Shown piece after piece: positions 12,050 to 23,460 of a stretch of DNA of 64,000 nt (position 1 is the stretch's first letter; every line of letters starts with the position of its first letter). The notes under the pieces are model-generated. The model made no database searches. It worked only from the letters and a program-made list of their open reading frames with translations, and was not told where the DNA came from. Source of the DNA: Orientallactaga sibirica. Lineage: Eukaryota; Chordata; Mammalia; Rodentia; Dipodidae. The DNA is taken from NCBI GenBank assembly GCA_036365145.1, contig JAEOAD010002232.1:3293001-3357000 (forward strand), given 5' to 3'. A program made the translations under genes and the position numbers.

Positions 12050-12694
12050 GTCAAGTTAAAATCTACTGGAGCAGTTATCCATTGCTGTGTCCGCAGGGAC
12101 AGTGATCTTTGTGCTTAACATGTAGGTTCTGGGCTCAGGTAGTGTTTACACTGGGTTTCTAGGACAGTCTGGCCTAGTACAACCATACAGTTGACCTCAA
12201 CTGGAGGGGCTTAGCACCCCTCTCCCCACACACGCAGTGCCTCTCCTCACCCCTCACACTAGCCTAGGGCATTCATGGAGGTGGCAGAGGGTGACAGTGA
12301 AAGAGCCCAGCCCAAGACTTCAAGTTTGTGTGCTCCATGCTCACCAACACACACCCTAAGCTCGTGGAAGAAAGAAGCAGACACATCCTCTCAGCCATCA
12401 AAAGGAGCCAGTCCTGCTGATCTCTTAAATAAGGGACTCAAGCCTCCAAAACCGAGGACTTGTATCTTAATGTTTTATCCTTGTTTTAAGGGAGGAAAGC
12501 ACTGGCAGCGTTCTTGAACAAAGGGTGGGAGGAGGACAAGGAGAGTGAGAAATTGGGGCCAAGTAAATAAATCAGCCAGGCCCTTACTGTGGGCCAGCCA
12601 AGAGCAAGATAGGGAGACTGAAGACAGACCTCAAGCAGAATTTGGTTCAGTGTTGTAATTCAAAAAGCATGAAATCCACACAGCCCCTCCCCCT
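12050..12694. other. Unique sequence, no gene seen
   Basis: Contains an 80-codon plus-strand frame (12275-12517) with no recognised family, Kozak support or splice partners. It is probably random. Confidence 0.45.
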
Positions 12695-12830
12695 CTTTTT
12701 TTTTTTTTTCAAGGTAGAGTCTCACTTTAGCTCAGGCTGACCTGGAATTCACTATGTTGTCTCAGGGTGGCTTTGTACTCACAGCAATCCTCCTACCTCT
12801 GCCTCCTGAGATTAAACCACCATGCCTGGC
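12695..12830 (-). mobile_element. B1 SINE
   Basis: Antisense B1 with oligo(T) and a small internal deletion near its 5' end (tgcctcctgagattaaaccac). Confidence 0.9.
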
Positions 12831-12844
12831 CTCACACCCATTTT

Positions 12845-13011
12845 TATTTATTTGAGAGAGAATGGGCATGCCACAGCCTTCAGCCACTGCAAATGAACTC
12901 CAGATGCATGCGCCACCTTGTGCATCTGGATTACATGGATCCTGGGGAATCGAACCTAGGTCCTTTGGCTTTGTAGGCAAGGGCCTTAACTGCTAAGCCA
13001 TCTCCCCAGCC
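12845..13011 (-). mobile_element. DIP-type SINE with perfect TSD
   Basis: Antisense full-length copy. The 15-base target-site duplication cctcacacccatttt at 12830-12844 and 13012-13026 defines both ends. It inserted at the edge of the preceding B1. Confidence 0.95.
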
Positions 13012-13026
13012 CCTCACACCCATTTT

Positions 13027-14189
13027 AATGTCCCCCATGAAGAGAACTGAAGCAGTGTGGCTTTTTGTTCAAAGGCCTGTGGTTTCAGTGGTAGCTGGCT
13101 GTTGGCACATGTCTGAGAGTTCATCCTCCCTGGCCTCTGCAGAACTGAGTTCACACTTCCTAACTAAGGTAGAAGGAGTCCTTCATTCAGAGGACCCACT
13201 TCAGCATGTTTATTACTGCCACTTCCAAAGTCCTGAGATTTCCCACTAGCAAAAAGTGCTGCCTGCCTGCCATTCTTCTGCTGGCCGCTTGGAGAGACGG
13301 TAAGCATTTCAGGAAGCTTTACTGATAAGGCTTTAGCAATAATGTGACTGATAAAACTAAAGTATGTTTTGACCCTGAAGTTTTTAAAAGACCACAACCT
13401 GCCTGTGTCCTATTCTAGACTACCAATGTAAACAACTTATGCTGTCAAGGAAAAGTGCTCCCAAGTGCTTGGTCACACATTTATGTACCCAGCATTCCTT
13501 TAGCAGGCTCTCTTTTTAGAGGACTAGGGGCATTTTTTAGGCTGTCCGTTTAAGTGGGCTGCCAGCCCCACATTAGTCTTGCAGTGGGGGCCCATAGCTC
13601 ATCTTGACAATCACACAAAAATATTCTGTAATCTTTGGAAGCTAAGTAATGGGTGATTATTTTTTAAACTTTTTTATGGTTCCAAGCTTTCTTTAAATAC
13701 TATTTTATAAAATAAAAATGCACAAACAAAGTCATCTAAAGTCCAAAAGCTAGAGAAAACCACTGTTTGGTGTCTACCCAACAGGAAATAGCATATTCAG
13801 CTGGAGAAAGCTATCACAAGTCATAGGAAAAAAATTAAAATGAAGTAAGTGTGTCAGCAAACCGTAAGAGCATGTTAAAAGTGTGATTTTTTTAAACTTA
13901 CTATAAGGACTACAAATGATCTATGTTGGTATATTTAAATTTGGTGATTGAAATTAAATATAAAAGTAAGACTTTTCATGTATGATTTTTTTTTACATAG
14001 TCTCTTCTCCAGTTAGTGTATTTGAAACCAAACATTTTGTCCATTGCAAGTGTCCCAAAATTAAATGTTCAATAAGCCAAAGAAGTTTATTGCTCATCTA
14101 GCATTGTACTTTAAGATAAAATAGTAACATAAAGATTATTGGCTATATATAGTATTGAACATGCCAAGTTGATCTATTAATATTGCATT
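13027..14189. other. Unique sequence, no gene seen
   Basis: First half mixed GC; from about 13600 it is AT-rich and repeat-free. No exon recognised; the 73-77 codon frames at 13028-13397 on both strands overlap one another and look random. Confidence 0.5.
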
Positions 14190-14200
14190 AAAACCTTTGT

Positions 14201-14417
14201 GGGCCTGGAGAGATGGCTTAGCAGTTAAGCACTTGCCTGTGAAGCTGGTTTGAGGCTCGATTCCTCAAGACCCATGTAAGCCAGATGCACAAGGTGGCAT
14301 GTGCATTTGGAGTTCGTTTGCAGTGTCTGGAGGCCCTGGTGCGCCCATTCTCTATATATGTGCCTCTTTCTGTGTGTGTCTGTTGCTCTCAAATAAATAA
14401 AACAAAAATATTTTTTA
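14201..14417 (+). mobile_element. DIP-type SINE with perfect TSD
   Basis: Sense full-length copy (ggcctggagagatggcttagc .. ctctcaaataaataaaac). A 13-base duplication aaaacctttgtgg lies at 14190-14202 and 14418-14430. Confidence 0.95.
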
Positions 14418-14480
14418 AAAACCTTTGTGGTTACTTCTTATGGTTTTGATAAATTGTTTAGTTAATTATTGGAACAGATC

Positions 14481-14646
14481 TTTTAAAAAAATTTTATTTG
14501 AGAGAGTATGGACATGCCAGGGCCTCCTGCCATTGCAAGTGAACTCCAGATGCATGTGCCATTTTGTGCATCTGGCCTTATATGAACCCCAGTCATAAGA
14601 TCTTGTGAGAAAGCACCTTTAACCACTGATCCATCCTTCCAACCCC
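14481..14646 (-). mobile_element. DIP-type SINE
   Basis: Antisense copy, tail ttttaaaaaaattttatttgag to reversed head atccatccttccaacccc. Confidence 0.85.
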
Positions 14647-14700
14647 AGAATTTTTCCAGTTATAAGTGAATTACCCAAATAGTAGGATACTCAGCATACT

Positions 14701-14850
14701 TTTTTTTTTTTTTTTTGGTATTTTTTAAACTCCACAATTAAATAAAGCTTTCTCATAAAAACTGAACAACAAATAGGTACAGTTAAAACAAAGCAAGGCT
14801 CTAACATGTCAGCATATCCACCATCCTCTCCCTGCAGAGGAGTATTGTCC
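14701..14850 (-). pseudogene. Possible retrocopy tail (oligo-T plus 3' UTR-like DNA)
   Basis: An 18-base T run is followed by sequence whose reverse complement reads as an AT-rich mRNA 3' end (a run of aaagctttatttaattgtgg, then A). It matches neither B1 nor the DIP-type family. It could be the poly(A) end of a processed retrocopy that continues past the next SINE, but no coding part or target-site duplication was found. Confidence 0.2.
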
Positions 14851-15048
14851 TTTAAAAAATTTTTTTGTTTTATTTTATTTATTAGAGATAGAGAGTGAGA
14901 ATGGGTGCACCAGGGCCTCTAGCCACTGCAAATGAACTCCAAACACATGCCATCATGTGCATCTGGCTTATGTGGATCCTGGAGAATTGAACCAGGGTTC
15001 TTAGGCTTTGCAGGCATACGCCTTAACCACTAAGCCATCTCACCAGCC
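14851..15048 (-). mobile_element. DIP-type SINE
   Basis: Antisense full-length copy. Near-identical flanks tattgtccttt (14842 on) and tattgtctttt (15053 on) are its likely target-site duplication. Confidence 0.9.
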
Positions 15049-16248
15049 CAAATATTGTCTTTTCTCATTGCAGAATGGGAGCTAACATTCTCAAGGGAAG
15101 CTGATCTGAACTCTGCCCTTGAGCCCCTTTCAGCACAGTTCTTTAACCCAGTGGTAGAGCATAGGTCTCTTGTTTGCTGAGCCACGTGCTGCTGTGAGTC
15201 CTAGTTAGTTCCACAAGGCTTCTATAGAACTCCATTACTCTGCCATTTTCAATTTTCAACCACCACTGCTCCCTATCTAAAGCCTTATATAGGCTCTGTA
15301 ACTCCTCTACAAGACAAGTGAAAATTTCACACTTTGCTGTGGCCCTGTCATCATTTTCTGTCCTTTATAGCCAATGGCCTTGAGATCAGTTCATGCCAAC
15401 CATGTCTACTTTCTGACCCACCCCTCTTGACTGCTGTCATCCCTCTATTTGCTACAGTTGACCTTAGGTGCTTTGTTTATTCATTCCCTTTGTCCAAGGC
15501 TGAGTGGAGTCACATTGGGCTTCTACTTCAGCAGGTCTGACTGGGAGAATGGGGATCTGTATTAGCAGAAAGCCTGGAGGGATGACCAGCCAGGACTCAA
15601 ACCCACTGCTGGGGATCCCATTCCCTGTGGGCTTGCTGACAGCACCCACCAGTTCGCTTCCTTCTTCCTACCTCATGTTCATTAAAACAAAGACGACTAA
15701 AATGCTAGTTGGAGTTTCTTATTAATTTCAACTTCCTCATAAGCACCATATAGCTTTGGGAGCAGGTAGAAAGAGGTGCATGGCCTTAAACTCGACAAAG
15801 ATAGCATCCTTAAAAAATGGACTTAAAACTATCTTTAAAATGAAGACTGGGTTTGCAAAAGTTCTATTTCCCAAGATGGCATCAGGCATATGGGAGGGTG
15901 GAAGTCATTGTTGCCACAGGAAGTGAATTCTCTAGTGCCTTTCCCCAAGTCCCTGACTGTTCTATGGCTGGTGTTCTTCCTGCTGTCTTTCGAACACCAC
16001 CATTCTGGCTGAATTTGCTGGTGGGTATAAGTGCACTCCTGGTTTGTTTTCACATGCCACTCACTACAACCCTCCTGGTACTCTGCCTTCAGCAGTGTAT
16101 GTCTCCCAACTACAGGACTATAGGTTCATTTCCTTAACATTTGGGTGGATGGGAAGGGAGGATTTTGGAACTTTGGGAAGTCCTGAGCAGCTTGCTCATC
16201 TACTGTTGGGAAGCCAACTGTTTTCTCAGATTCTCTAGGAAGGGAATT
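15049..16248. other. Unique sequence, no gene seen
   Basis: About 1.2 kb with several overlapping frames of 60-94 codons on both strands; none is recognised. The first 250 bases may belong to the possible retrocopy to the left. Confidence 0.45.
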
Positions 16249-16404
16249 TTTGGTTTGGTTTGGTTTTTCAAGGTAGAGTCTCACTCTAGCCCTGGCTGAC
16301 CTAGAATTCACTATGTAGTCTCAGGGTGGCCTTGAACTCACAGCCATCCTCCTACCTCTGCCTCAGGAGTGCTGGGATTAAAGGTGTGCACCACTACGCC
16401 CGGC
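16249..16404 (-). mobile_element. B1 SINE
   Basis: Antisense full-length B1 ending caccactacgcccggc, retaining CpG near its 5' end, so relatively young. Confidence 0.95.
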
Positions 16405-16749
16405 TTCTCAAGACTCTAGACACCTGTCCGCTGATGCTGAGTGAGCCCTTCTATGATGGATTGTGTGTGCCCAAGCACAGGCAAGCCTTCTCTGAGCACA
16501 TGCAGCCTTCCCCAGCTATGCCTTGGCCAGTAGTTCACTAACTGATGCAGGTAAGATTTGCATATGCCCACCCTGCAAGTTTTGCCCCTTTCCCATCTGG
16601 GTAATTTTTGTCTAGCTCTCCCCACACTCCTGTGCATTCACACTTTGGGCTTAGTCTGAGAAGGAAGGAAAGTTCAGTTGTGATCGTCCTTAATACCTGC
16701 TCTCCCTTTCTGAACCTTTCTCCCTGTCAATGAGTTCTTTCTTCCCCAC
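16405..16749. other. Unique sequence, no gene seen
   Basis: Nothing recognised in about 345 bases. Confidence 0.5.
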
Positions 16750-16963
16750 GAATTTATTTTATTTATTTGAAGGAGATAGAAAAAGGCAGATAGAGTCTGG
16801 GCACACCAGAGCCTCCTGCCACTGCAAATGAAGTCCAGACACATGAGCCCCTTTGTGCATCTGGCTTTACTTGGGTACTGGGGAATTGAATCCCATTTGT
16901 CAGGCTTTGGGGCTTGGCCAGCAAGCAAGGACCTTTAGCGGTTGAGTCATCTGTGCAGCCCCC
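16750..16963 (-). mobile_element. DIP-type SINE
   Basis: Antisense copy with tail ttttatttatttg and reversed head gagtcatctgtgcagcccc. Confidence 0.9.
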
Positions 16964-16988
16964 GCTTTTCATTCTAAACAAAGCTTTT

Positions 16989-16991
<3 letters not shown>

Positions 16992-17020
<29 letters not shown>

Positions 17021-17258
17021 GAGAGAGAGACAGAGAGGGAGAGGAAGACAGAGATGGGTGCGCAAGCAGTCTCTCAGCTGCTGTGAATGAAATCCAGATA
17101 TGTGCGCCCCCTTCTGGTCAAGTGTGGCATTGCGCCCTTGCGTCACTTTACATCTGGCTAAACGTGGGACCTGGAGATTGGAATTGCTGGAGATTGGAAC
17201 CAGCGTTCTTAAGCTTAGGAGGCAGGTGCCTTAACCGCTAAGCCATCTCTCCAGCCCC
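16992..17258 (-). mobile_element. DIP-type SINE, long variant
   Basis: Antisense copy with about 30 T, then a GA-rich block and the extended middle region (cccccttctggtcaagtg, gcattgcgcccttgcg) absent from ordinary copies. Flanks aaagcttttgactttt and aaagcttgactttt are the probable duplication. The 127-codon minus-strand frame here is SINE-derived. Confidence 0.95.
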
Positions 17259-17286
17259 AAAGCTTGACTTTTTAAAAAACTACTTA

Positions 17287-17357
17287 GGGCCTGGGGGTGT
17301 GTCTTGGTGGTGAAGCACTTGCCTAGCATGTGTGAGGCCCTGGGTTGCATCCCCAGG
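17287..17357 (+). mobile_element. ID element (tRNA-Ala/BC1-type SINE)
   Basis: Sense ID core: gggcctgggggtgtgtcttggtgg, agcacttgcctagcatg, gtgaggccctgggttgcatcccc. Diverged from the usual ID head. Confidence 0.8.
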
Positions 17358-18667
17358 ATTCTGTAATCATTAGCAACCAATTGTCTTCTTAGAGAAGCCA
17401 AAGGATAATCAAGTAAAGGTTCTGGAAGTCTGATCAGAGCAGGGACTGTGTTATTAGTCTAGATTCCATCATCTCCTTCCTGGGACTCTCAGCTTAACTG
17501 TTTTGGAAAGACAGTGAAGGAGCATATACAAAGAAAAGGAAATCTTTAATATTGTCAAAATACTGACTCATCCTAGACATTGACCTAGACTTGCTTTCTG
17601 GCTCCAGTAGCTTTGCCTCGTTGGGTCCTTGACTCTCCTTTTTCTGATGGTCTAAAGTAACACTGCTCCAAAGCCCTCTCCCGTCCTTCCCAAACTTCAT
17701 GGTCCCTCCTTAAGCCTGTTTTGGCCATATCACAATTAGGACAACATACCCCTGACTCCCTGGCTTACTGGAGAGTGCCTTTGCTGTGGAAAGCTCTCCA
17801 GTATTGCTCTATATTTCAGATTCACTCACACTCAAGACCTAGTTTATATCAGTCTCCTTTGTGAAGTCTGCCATAACCACCTCTACTGCAAAGGGCCCTC
17901 TTCCTAACAGCAATGGCTGGTGGCAGGTCTTGGATGGTCATGGCATATGTGCACAGAAACTTCTTGGAGGGGGTTCCTGGAGGAACAGTAATACATACAA
18001 AGTTTGGCATAGTAAGTGTACCCCAAAATGGCATTTTCTAAGTGTGGAGGCCTTCAGGAGGAAAGCTTTAGATTTGATTAATCTCCACTGAGTTTTAAAC
18101 CCATTGAGGTTAGGCACTAGAGTTATTTTTTCCCAAAAGTGTGTGTTTTGTGGGGTGGGGGGTGCTGAGGATGCTATGCATGAGCTATAACCCCAGTCAT
18201 GTATATGTGTCTGCATGCATGGGCTACATCATCCTGTCTGCTTCACCAGCAGTGCTTGTACATGCTGGGGAGACCTGGCAGGAAGGATTCTTTCTGAGAG
18301 CTCATTGTTTCTGTTGTTCTCATAGCACTTGATAGAGTCCCCCTTTGTCCCCTGTATTTTTCACCCATGGGGGTTCCATGTTATCAGTGGCTATCATTTT
18401 CTCTTTTGTGATTGAAGGTTCCAATCAGCCTTGAAATGTCTGTGTTTGGAGCAGAGGTGGGGTAGAGGGAGGCATGGGGTTGGGGGACCAGGCTGTCCAG
18501 TCCAGCTCATAAAAGTACAGTGATCACTCAGGGGCTCAGGCACTGCTGTAGATTTCCGAGGTAGCTTCTTTCATAGCAGCAATGGCCTTGGATGTGAGGA
18601 CATAAGCACTGGAATGCCCACCCTGTCTCTGAAAGCCAAGTGAACAGCATCGAGCTCTTGACTTTTT
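17358..18667. other. Unique sequence, no gene seen
   Basis: About 1.3 kb of single-copy-looking DNA. Frames of 60-92 codons occur on both strands without recognised homology. No repeat family is apparent. Confidence 0.45.
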
Positions 18668-18806
18668 TAAAGTAATTTATGTGCATGCACTGGGCTCACC
18701 ACTTCAGCATGTGCCACTGGCTTTATTTGGGTACTGGGGAATTAAACCTGGGTCAGCAGGCTTTGCAAGCAAGTGCCTTTAATTGGTGAGCCATCTCTCC
18801 AGCCCT
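18668..18806 (-). mobile_element. DIP-type SINE, diverged
   Basis: Antisense copy shortened in the 3' half: tgtgccactggctttatttgggtactgggg, ending gagccatctctccagccc. Confidence 0.85.
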
Positions 18807-18921
18807 AGTTCTTGTCTTAATTGCACATTAGGGGCTGGCCGCTGGAGGATACAGTTGAAACTGTAGCTACTACAGTGTGGTCCTGTTTGTGTGTGTATGG
18901 TTTTGTTTGTTCATTTGTTCA

Positions 18922-18990
18922 TTTGGGGATGAAGCTCAGGGTCTTGTGCATGCTTGGCAAGTGCTTTACCACTGAACTATATCTTCAGCT
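18922..18990 (-). mobile_element. ID element
   Basis: Antisense ID core: ttggggatgaagctcagggtcttgtgc, atgcttggcaagtgctttaccactgaactat. Confidence 0.75.
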
Positions 18991-19070
18991 ATGCACCGTG
19001 GTCCTGATACTGCTTCCCAGTCCCCTCTACTCCTTGGGGTATGTCAATACTCACTCCCAACAGAAATTTT

Positions 19071-19267
19071 TTTTTTTAAATGTTTATTCACAAGCATAGA
19101 GACAGAAGAGAAAGAATGGGTGCACAAGGGTCCCTGGCTGCTGCAAATGAACTCCAGATGCATGTGCCACTTTGTGTATCTGGCTTTTAGGTGGATACTG
19201 GGGAATTGACCCAGATCATTAGGCTTTGCAGGCAAGCACCTTAACCACTGAATCATTGCTCTAGTCC
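19071..19267 (-). mobile_element. DIP-type SINE with perfect TSD
   Basis: Antisense full-length copy flanked by the 15-base duplication cccaacagaaatttt at 19056-19070 and 19268-19282. Confidence 0.95.
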
Positions 19268-19406
19268 CCCAACAGAAATTTTGGAGGTCAATAATTATGA
19301 TCTTTAGAGAGCAGTGGCACAGAAGTTGTTCTGACATGAGAAACTCTGATGACATTGCATAGTGTAAGGAAGATGATGTTCAGATGATGATGCAGGAATG
19401 TGAAGG

Positions 19407-19629
19407 GGGCTGGGGAGATGGCTCAGCGGTTAAACATGCTTGTTTGTAAAGCCTGCTGGCCTGGGTTTGATGCCCCAGTACCCATGTCAAGCCTTATGCA
19501 CAAACTAACACATGCATCTGTAGTTTGTCTCCAGCAGCAAGAAACCCTAGCTCGCCCATATACACACACACTCTTCTCTCCTCCCTCCTCTTTTCTTTCT
19601 CTTAAATAAAAATTTGAGGGGGAAAAAAA
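19407..19629 (+). mobile_element. DIP-type SINE
   Basis: Sense full-length copy (ggggctggggagatggctcagcgg) with an A/G tail. Flanks gaatgtgaagg and gaatgtgagagg are the probable duplication. Confidence 0.95.
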
Positions 19630-20963
19630 GAATGTGAGAGGGCTCCATGGGCTATTTTAACTACATTTCTAAATCAGATGTGTTAGTTGGTCAGTCAGCC
19701 CTTTTCAGTACCATAAGCCTTAGTCCCTGCAGGAGAGATACATCCCTGTTGGGAGAAGTTGGATTGCTATTATACTACTGGTGCAAATTGTGAGGCTGGT
19801 GGGAGATTCAAGGTATGGTTTGCAGCACAGAGGTGCCAAGGGGAGCAGTCAGGGTTTTGCAGGAGGGATGGGATATGTTGACTTTGAGAGTGTAGCTTGG
19901 GCAGAGGCTCATGCTCTGGAGGTGGAGAGCTGGGGGCTAACAAGAGGAGCACAAAGGGACGGGCTGATGATACAATTTAGAATCTGCCTGGTTCTTGGGA
20001 TTTCCAGGTCCCAAGATGAGAAACCATTTCTCAGACCCTGTTGACTGGGGTTATGGTGTTCCTGGAGGCCTCTTGCGCTCAGGACAGGTGGTGTGGGCAG
20101 CCCTCGGACTTCATGTCTGAATGAAACCTGTTTCAGCTGTAAAATTACCAACAGACCTTATCAGTCCTCTTTGAGAAAATGGGATAGAAATCTATTAAAT
20201 CATACTTTAAAAGATTTCCTCAGCAAGTCTCCTCAACTCCATATTAAAGAGTATCTCATACCATGAGTCAAATGGAAGTGATAGTTTGTTCTTTTTGGTT
20301 GGAGAATTAAAAAGAAATCTATACTCAAGTAACAGGTATGTGAGGGAAAATATCTCTCTGCAAACTTATCATCAGGCAAGGAAGGGGCAGGGGAGTGCTC
20401 AGTGAGTGGGGAACTGTGCAAGATTTAAAGAGAATTACAGACAGGCTGCACATTGGCCACCATCCAACAAAGCTCTTAGGAGAGAGTCACTGCCCTTCTC
20501 AGCTCTGACCTGGAGGGAAGAGGAGTCTGGGAGACCTGGCATAGACTCTTGTCTTAATGGCTCTGGGTTCTCCCCAGGCACTGGGAAGGGGTGGGGTTCC
20601 GGCAGGGAGGCCGTTTTTCCCGAGTGCACACAGTACATCTAGTCTGGCCAGTCTACTTTCCAGCCCCTTGTGGGTTTCCTTAACCTCCACCTGGCTCAGC
20701 TTCCAGATTGGAGGGATAAAGAATGCCACCCACTCCCTGCCTCCTCCTGGCCTAAAAAACAGAAGTCTCTTTACTGCCAGCAGACATCTGCCATAGGCTT
20801 TATGCAACTGAGTGTGGGAGAGAGGCTAGAGAAACTAGTGTGCTTCAGGTCGGACACAAAGCCGGCGACCACCTGTTTCCATAGCAGCACAGCTGACCTC
20901 CTTCCTCACAAGGATAGTTTGGATTGTCACACTACCTGCATGGATGGTAATGATAGTGTACTT
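19630..20963. other. Unique sequence, no gene seen
   Basis: About 1.3 kb, GC-richer from 20.4 kb, with overlapping frames of up to 114 codons on both strands; the longest runs into the next SINE. No family recognised. An X-box-like motif near 20873 is reported separately. Confidence 0.45.
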
Positions 20964-21275
20964 GGGGACTGGAGAGAGGGTTTAGCAGTTAAAGCACTTG
21001 CCTTTGAAGCCTAAGAACCCATGTTCAACTGCCCAGGTCCCATGTTACCAACTCTAAGAACCCATGTTCGACCCCCCAGGTCCCATGTTAGCCAGATGCA
21101 CAAAGTGATACAAGCTTGCAAGGTCACACAAGGTGGTGCACGCATCTGGAGTTTGATTACAGTAGCTGGAGACTGTGATGTACCAACTCTTTCTCTCAAA
21201 GGAGTCCCTTCTCTCCCTCCTCTGCCCCCCATCATAAAATAAAATATAAAAATAAAAAATATATAATAAAAAAGA
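20964..21275 (+). mobile_element. DIP-type SINE, long variant with internal duplication
   Basis: Sense copy. The B-box-like segment is tandemly duplicated: taagaacccatgttc..caggtcccatgtta occurs twice between 21010 and 21092. It also carries the extended middle (caagcttgcaaggtcacacaaggtgg) and ends in an A-rich tail. Confidence 0.9.
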
Positions 21276-22660
21276 ATGTTACTGGGGCACCTGATGTTCT
21301 TACTGGGCTAACTAGCAGATTTTTTTTGAAGTAACGATGAATTATTCAGTTGATTACCATACAAGATGCCATTTGGCTATTTACTTTGTGGCTCGTAAAT
21401 TAACTCTGATATCAGTTTTACTGATAAGTTTAGAAATCTAGAAATATGTTGGGCACAAAAGTATAGCCCATGTGCCAGGCCCCATGCTAAGGAGCTTTAA
21501 AATAAAATCTGTGGGAGCCCAGTGATTTGAACCAAGCTGTTCGTGGCCCTAACAGACCAAACCAAAATGAAACATCTTGTACTAAGGCTTTGTGTCCATA
21601 ATAATTGAAATTTATCTGACCTTCCAGGGAATCATGTGAGAGATGATGGAGACTGGCTATGTTTTTGTAATGAAGAAGGAGCAGTGTTTGTACAACTTAG
21701 ATCATTTTACAATAGAACAGCCCTTTGCCTGCTATGTTCAGGGAATTCTGCTTTAATTCATAGTTATGTGTGTTGTCACTGGGGTCAAAGTGTGGTCAGT
21801 ACAGTGGCATGCCCAAATCCATACAGGAATGTTCCCAGAATTCAAACACTCACTAGCCCTGCAACATTCCAGGAAAAGAGTGGAGGGATGTTGAATTCGG
21901 TATTCTTGGAATTAGGTGGCAGCCTATCCCAGAAACACACTGCAGTTTGCCTGCTTGGGGACAGTCATTCCCATAATTAGTTTTCAATAGTGCCTCTCAG
22001 AGTCTCTGGTTCCTATGCAAATACCAAAGAACAGAGGTAGGATCCCACATTCACTTCCTAACTCAAATGTCAGGAAGCCCAGAGTGCAAAGGACCTACAC
22101 CTCTATCTGGGCATCTGGAAGGGAAGTGGAGATATTGACTAAAAATGCTGAGTACCCATATGGAGGGGCTGAAAGAAGAGATGCCTCTTTACATGACCAC
22201 CCCAGCATGAAGATGAAACAAACATACCCTGATACATACAGAAGGTAAAGTTACACTCTTACATTTGTTAGCAAAGAGTACTCCATGGAGTGGGAGCATC
22301 AGACACAGAACCTGGTGCATGGAAGAGAATGTTCATGGGTGTATGAGAAAGAGACGATAGCAGTGTGATGGGTCACCCTGGGAAGTCACTTGGGTTGAGA
22401 CACTATGGTAGTGGCTCTTGAGAGTTTAGCTCTGTGTGTGTGGTGAGATCTCAAAGAATGGGTCAATGGGATAATCAGGTTCGAGTCAAAGCTTTATAGC
22501 CAGCAAGAAGTATAGGTAGAGAAAGAAGACGCCAGGCTGTAGACCCTGTGCTTGCAGGAGGAACATGGGACAAGCGGAGGCTTGGGGAGTGGGCCAGGAG
22601 GCAATGGTACGGGATTCGACTATAACAACAAAACTGGGTGAGCACCAGGTCAGAACTCCG
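21276..22660. other. Unique sequence, no gene seen
   Basis: About 1.4 kb with plus-strand frames of 114 and 77 codons (21636-21980, 22015-22248). No motif, splice context or repeat was recognised. Confidence 0.45.
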
Positions 22661-22664
22661 AAGC

Positions 22665-22760
22665 CCAAAGGATTCCAGTCTCGCATTTCATCACCTAGCT
22701 GTGTGGTCTTGGCAAAGCCCTGCTCCTGGGACCTGCAAGGGAGTTTACTAAGGTGACTTC
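22665..22760 (+). mobile_element. MIR SINE fragment (ancient)
   Basis: Core-like text ttccagtctcgcatttcatc, cctagctgtgtggtcttggca resembles the MIR core (cacttactagctgtgtgaccttgggcaa). Short and eroded. Confidence 0.4.
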
Positions 22761-22989
22761 TCTAGAAATACCATGGGAGAGAAGTACTCTCAAGAGTCCT
22801 GGAGCAGAAGGGGCCCGAATATCCAAGGAGAACTCAGCACCTCTCCTGTCCCCTTGTCTCCTGTCAAGCCACATAGGATCCTAAATGACCCCTAGTTTCT
22901 GCTCCCTTCCATGTAGATACCTTCCATATAGAGACCTTTTAATGTACACCCTCCTTTTTAATAGGAAACAAAGTGACATGACATAAAAT

Positions 22990-23460
22990 GAGGAAAGTCT
23001 GTAATAAAACCTCTCTATTTCTCCTCAGAGACAATCAGCATTACCAGTTTATGTTATATCCTTCCAAGATGGAGCTCATGACCATACAAGCAATTATATG
23101 ATTCATCCGTCCTTAAATGGTAGGCTTGAAGAACCACTATTCTGTGCCTTAATTGTGCCATTTATTATTTCTTAGAAATTATTCCATGTTAGTAAGTGAA
23201 GGATGCTCTCATTTCTTTTTCCAACTGCATAATATTCCACTGTATGGATAACATATTCAATTAGTCTCCTGCTGGTGAGCACATATTGCTGTCAGTATTT
23301 TACTATTATAAATTATGTTCCATTGAGTAACATTATACTCATGTCATTCTGCATATGCAAATAAAATAAATTCTCTGGTAGAATTGCTGAACCAAATGAA
23401 GTTTGCAATTCTGAGTTACTACAGAATTGCCTTCTATAAAGCTTAAGTCACTGTGTACTC
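22990..23460 (-). mobile_element. L1M-type LINE 3' fragment
   Basis: Antisense of the old mammalian L1 3' region: ttccaactgcataatattccactgtatgg, then a tattataaattatgttcc segment, then attgctgaaccaaatgaa. This order is characteristic of L1M copies. Ends at the 5' side are uncertain. Confidence 0.7.

Noticed and set aside
14201..14417. tRNA-like A-box and B-box motifs suggesting tRNA genes
   Set aside because: These are heads of tRNA-derived SINEs; no cloverleaf with an acceptor stem is visible, and target duplications define retroposons.
16763..17146. 127-codon minus-strand frame
   Set aside because: It runs through two antisense DIP-type SINEs and an oligo(T) that gives a poly-K stretch.
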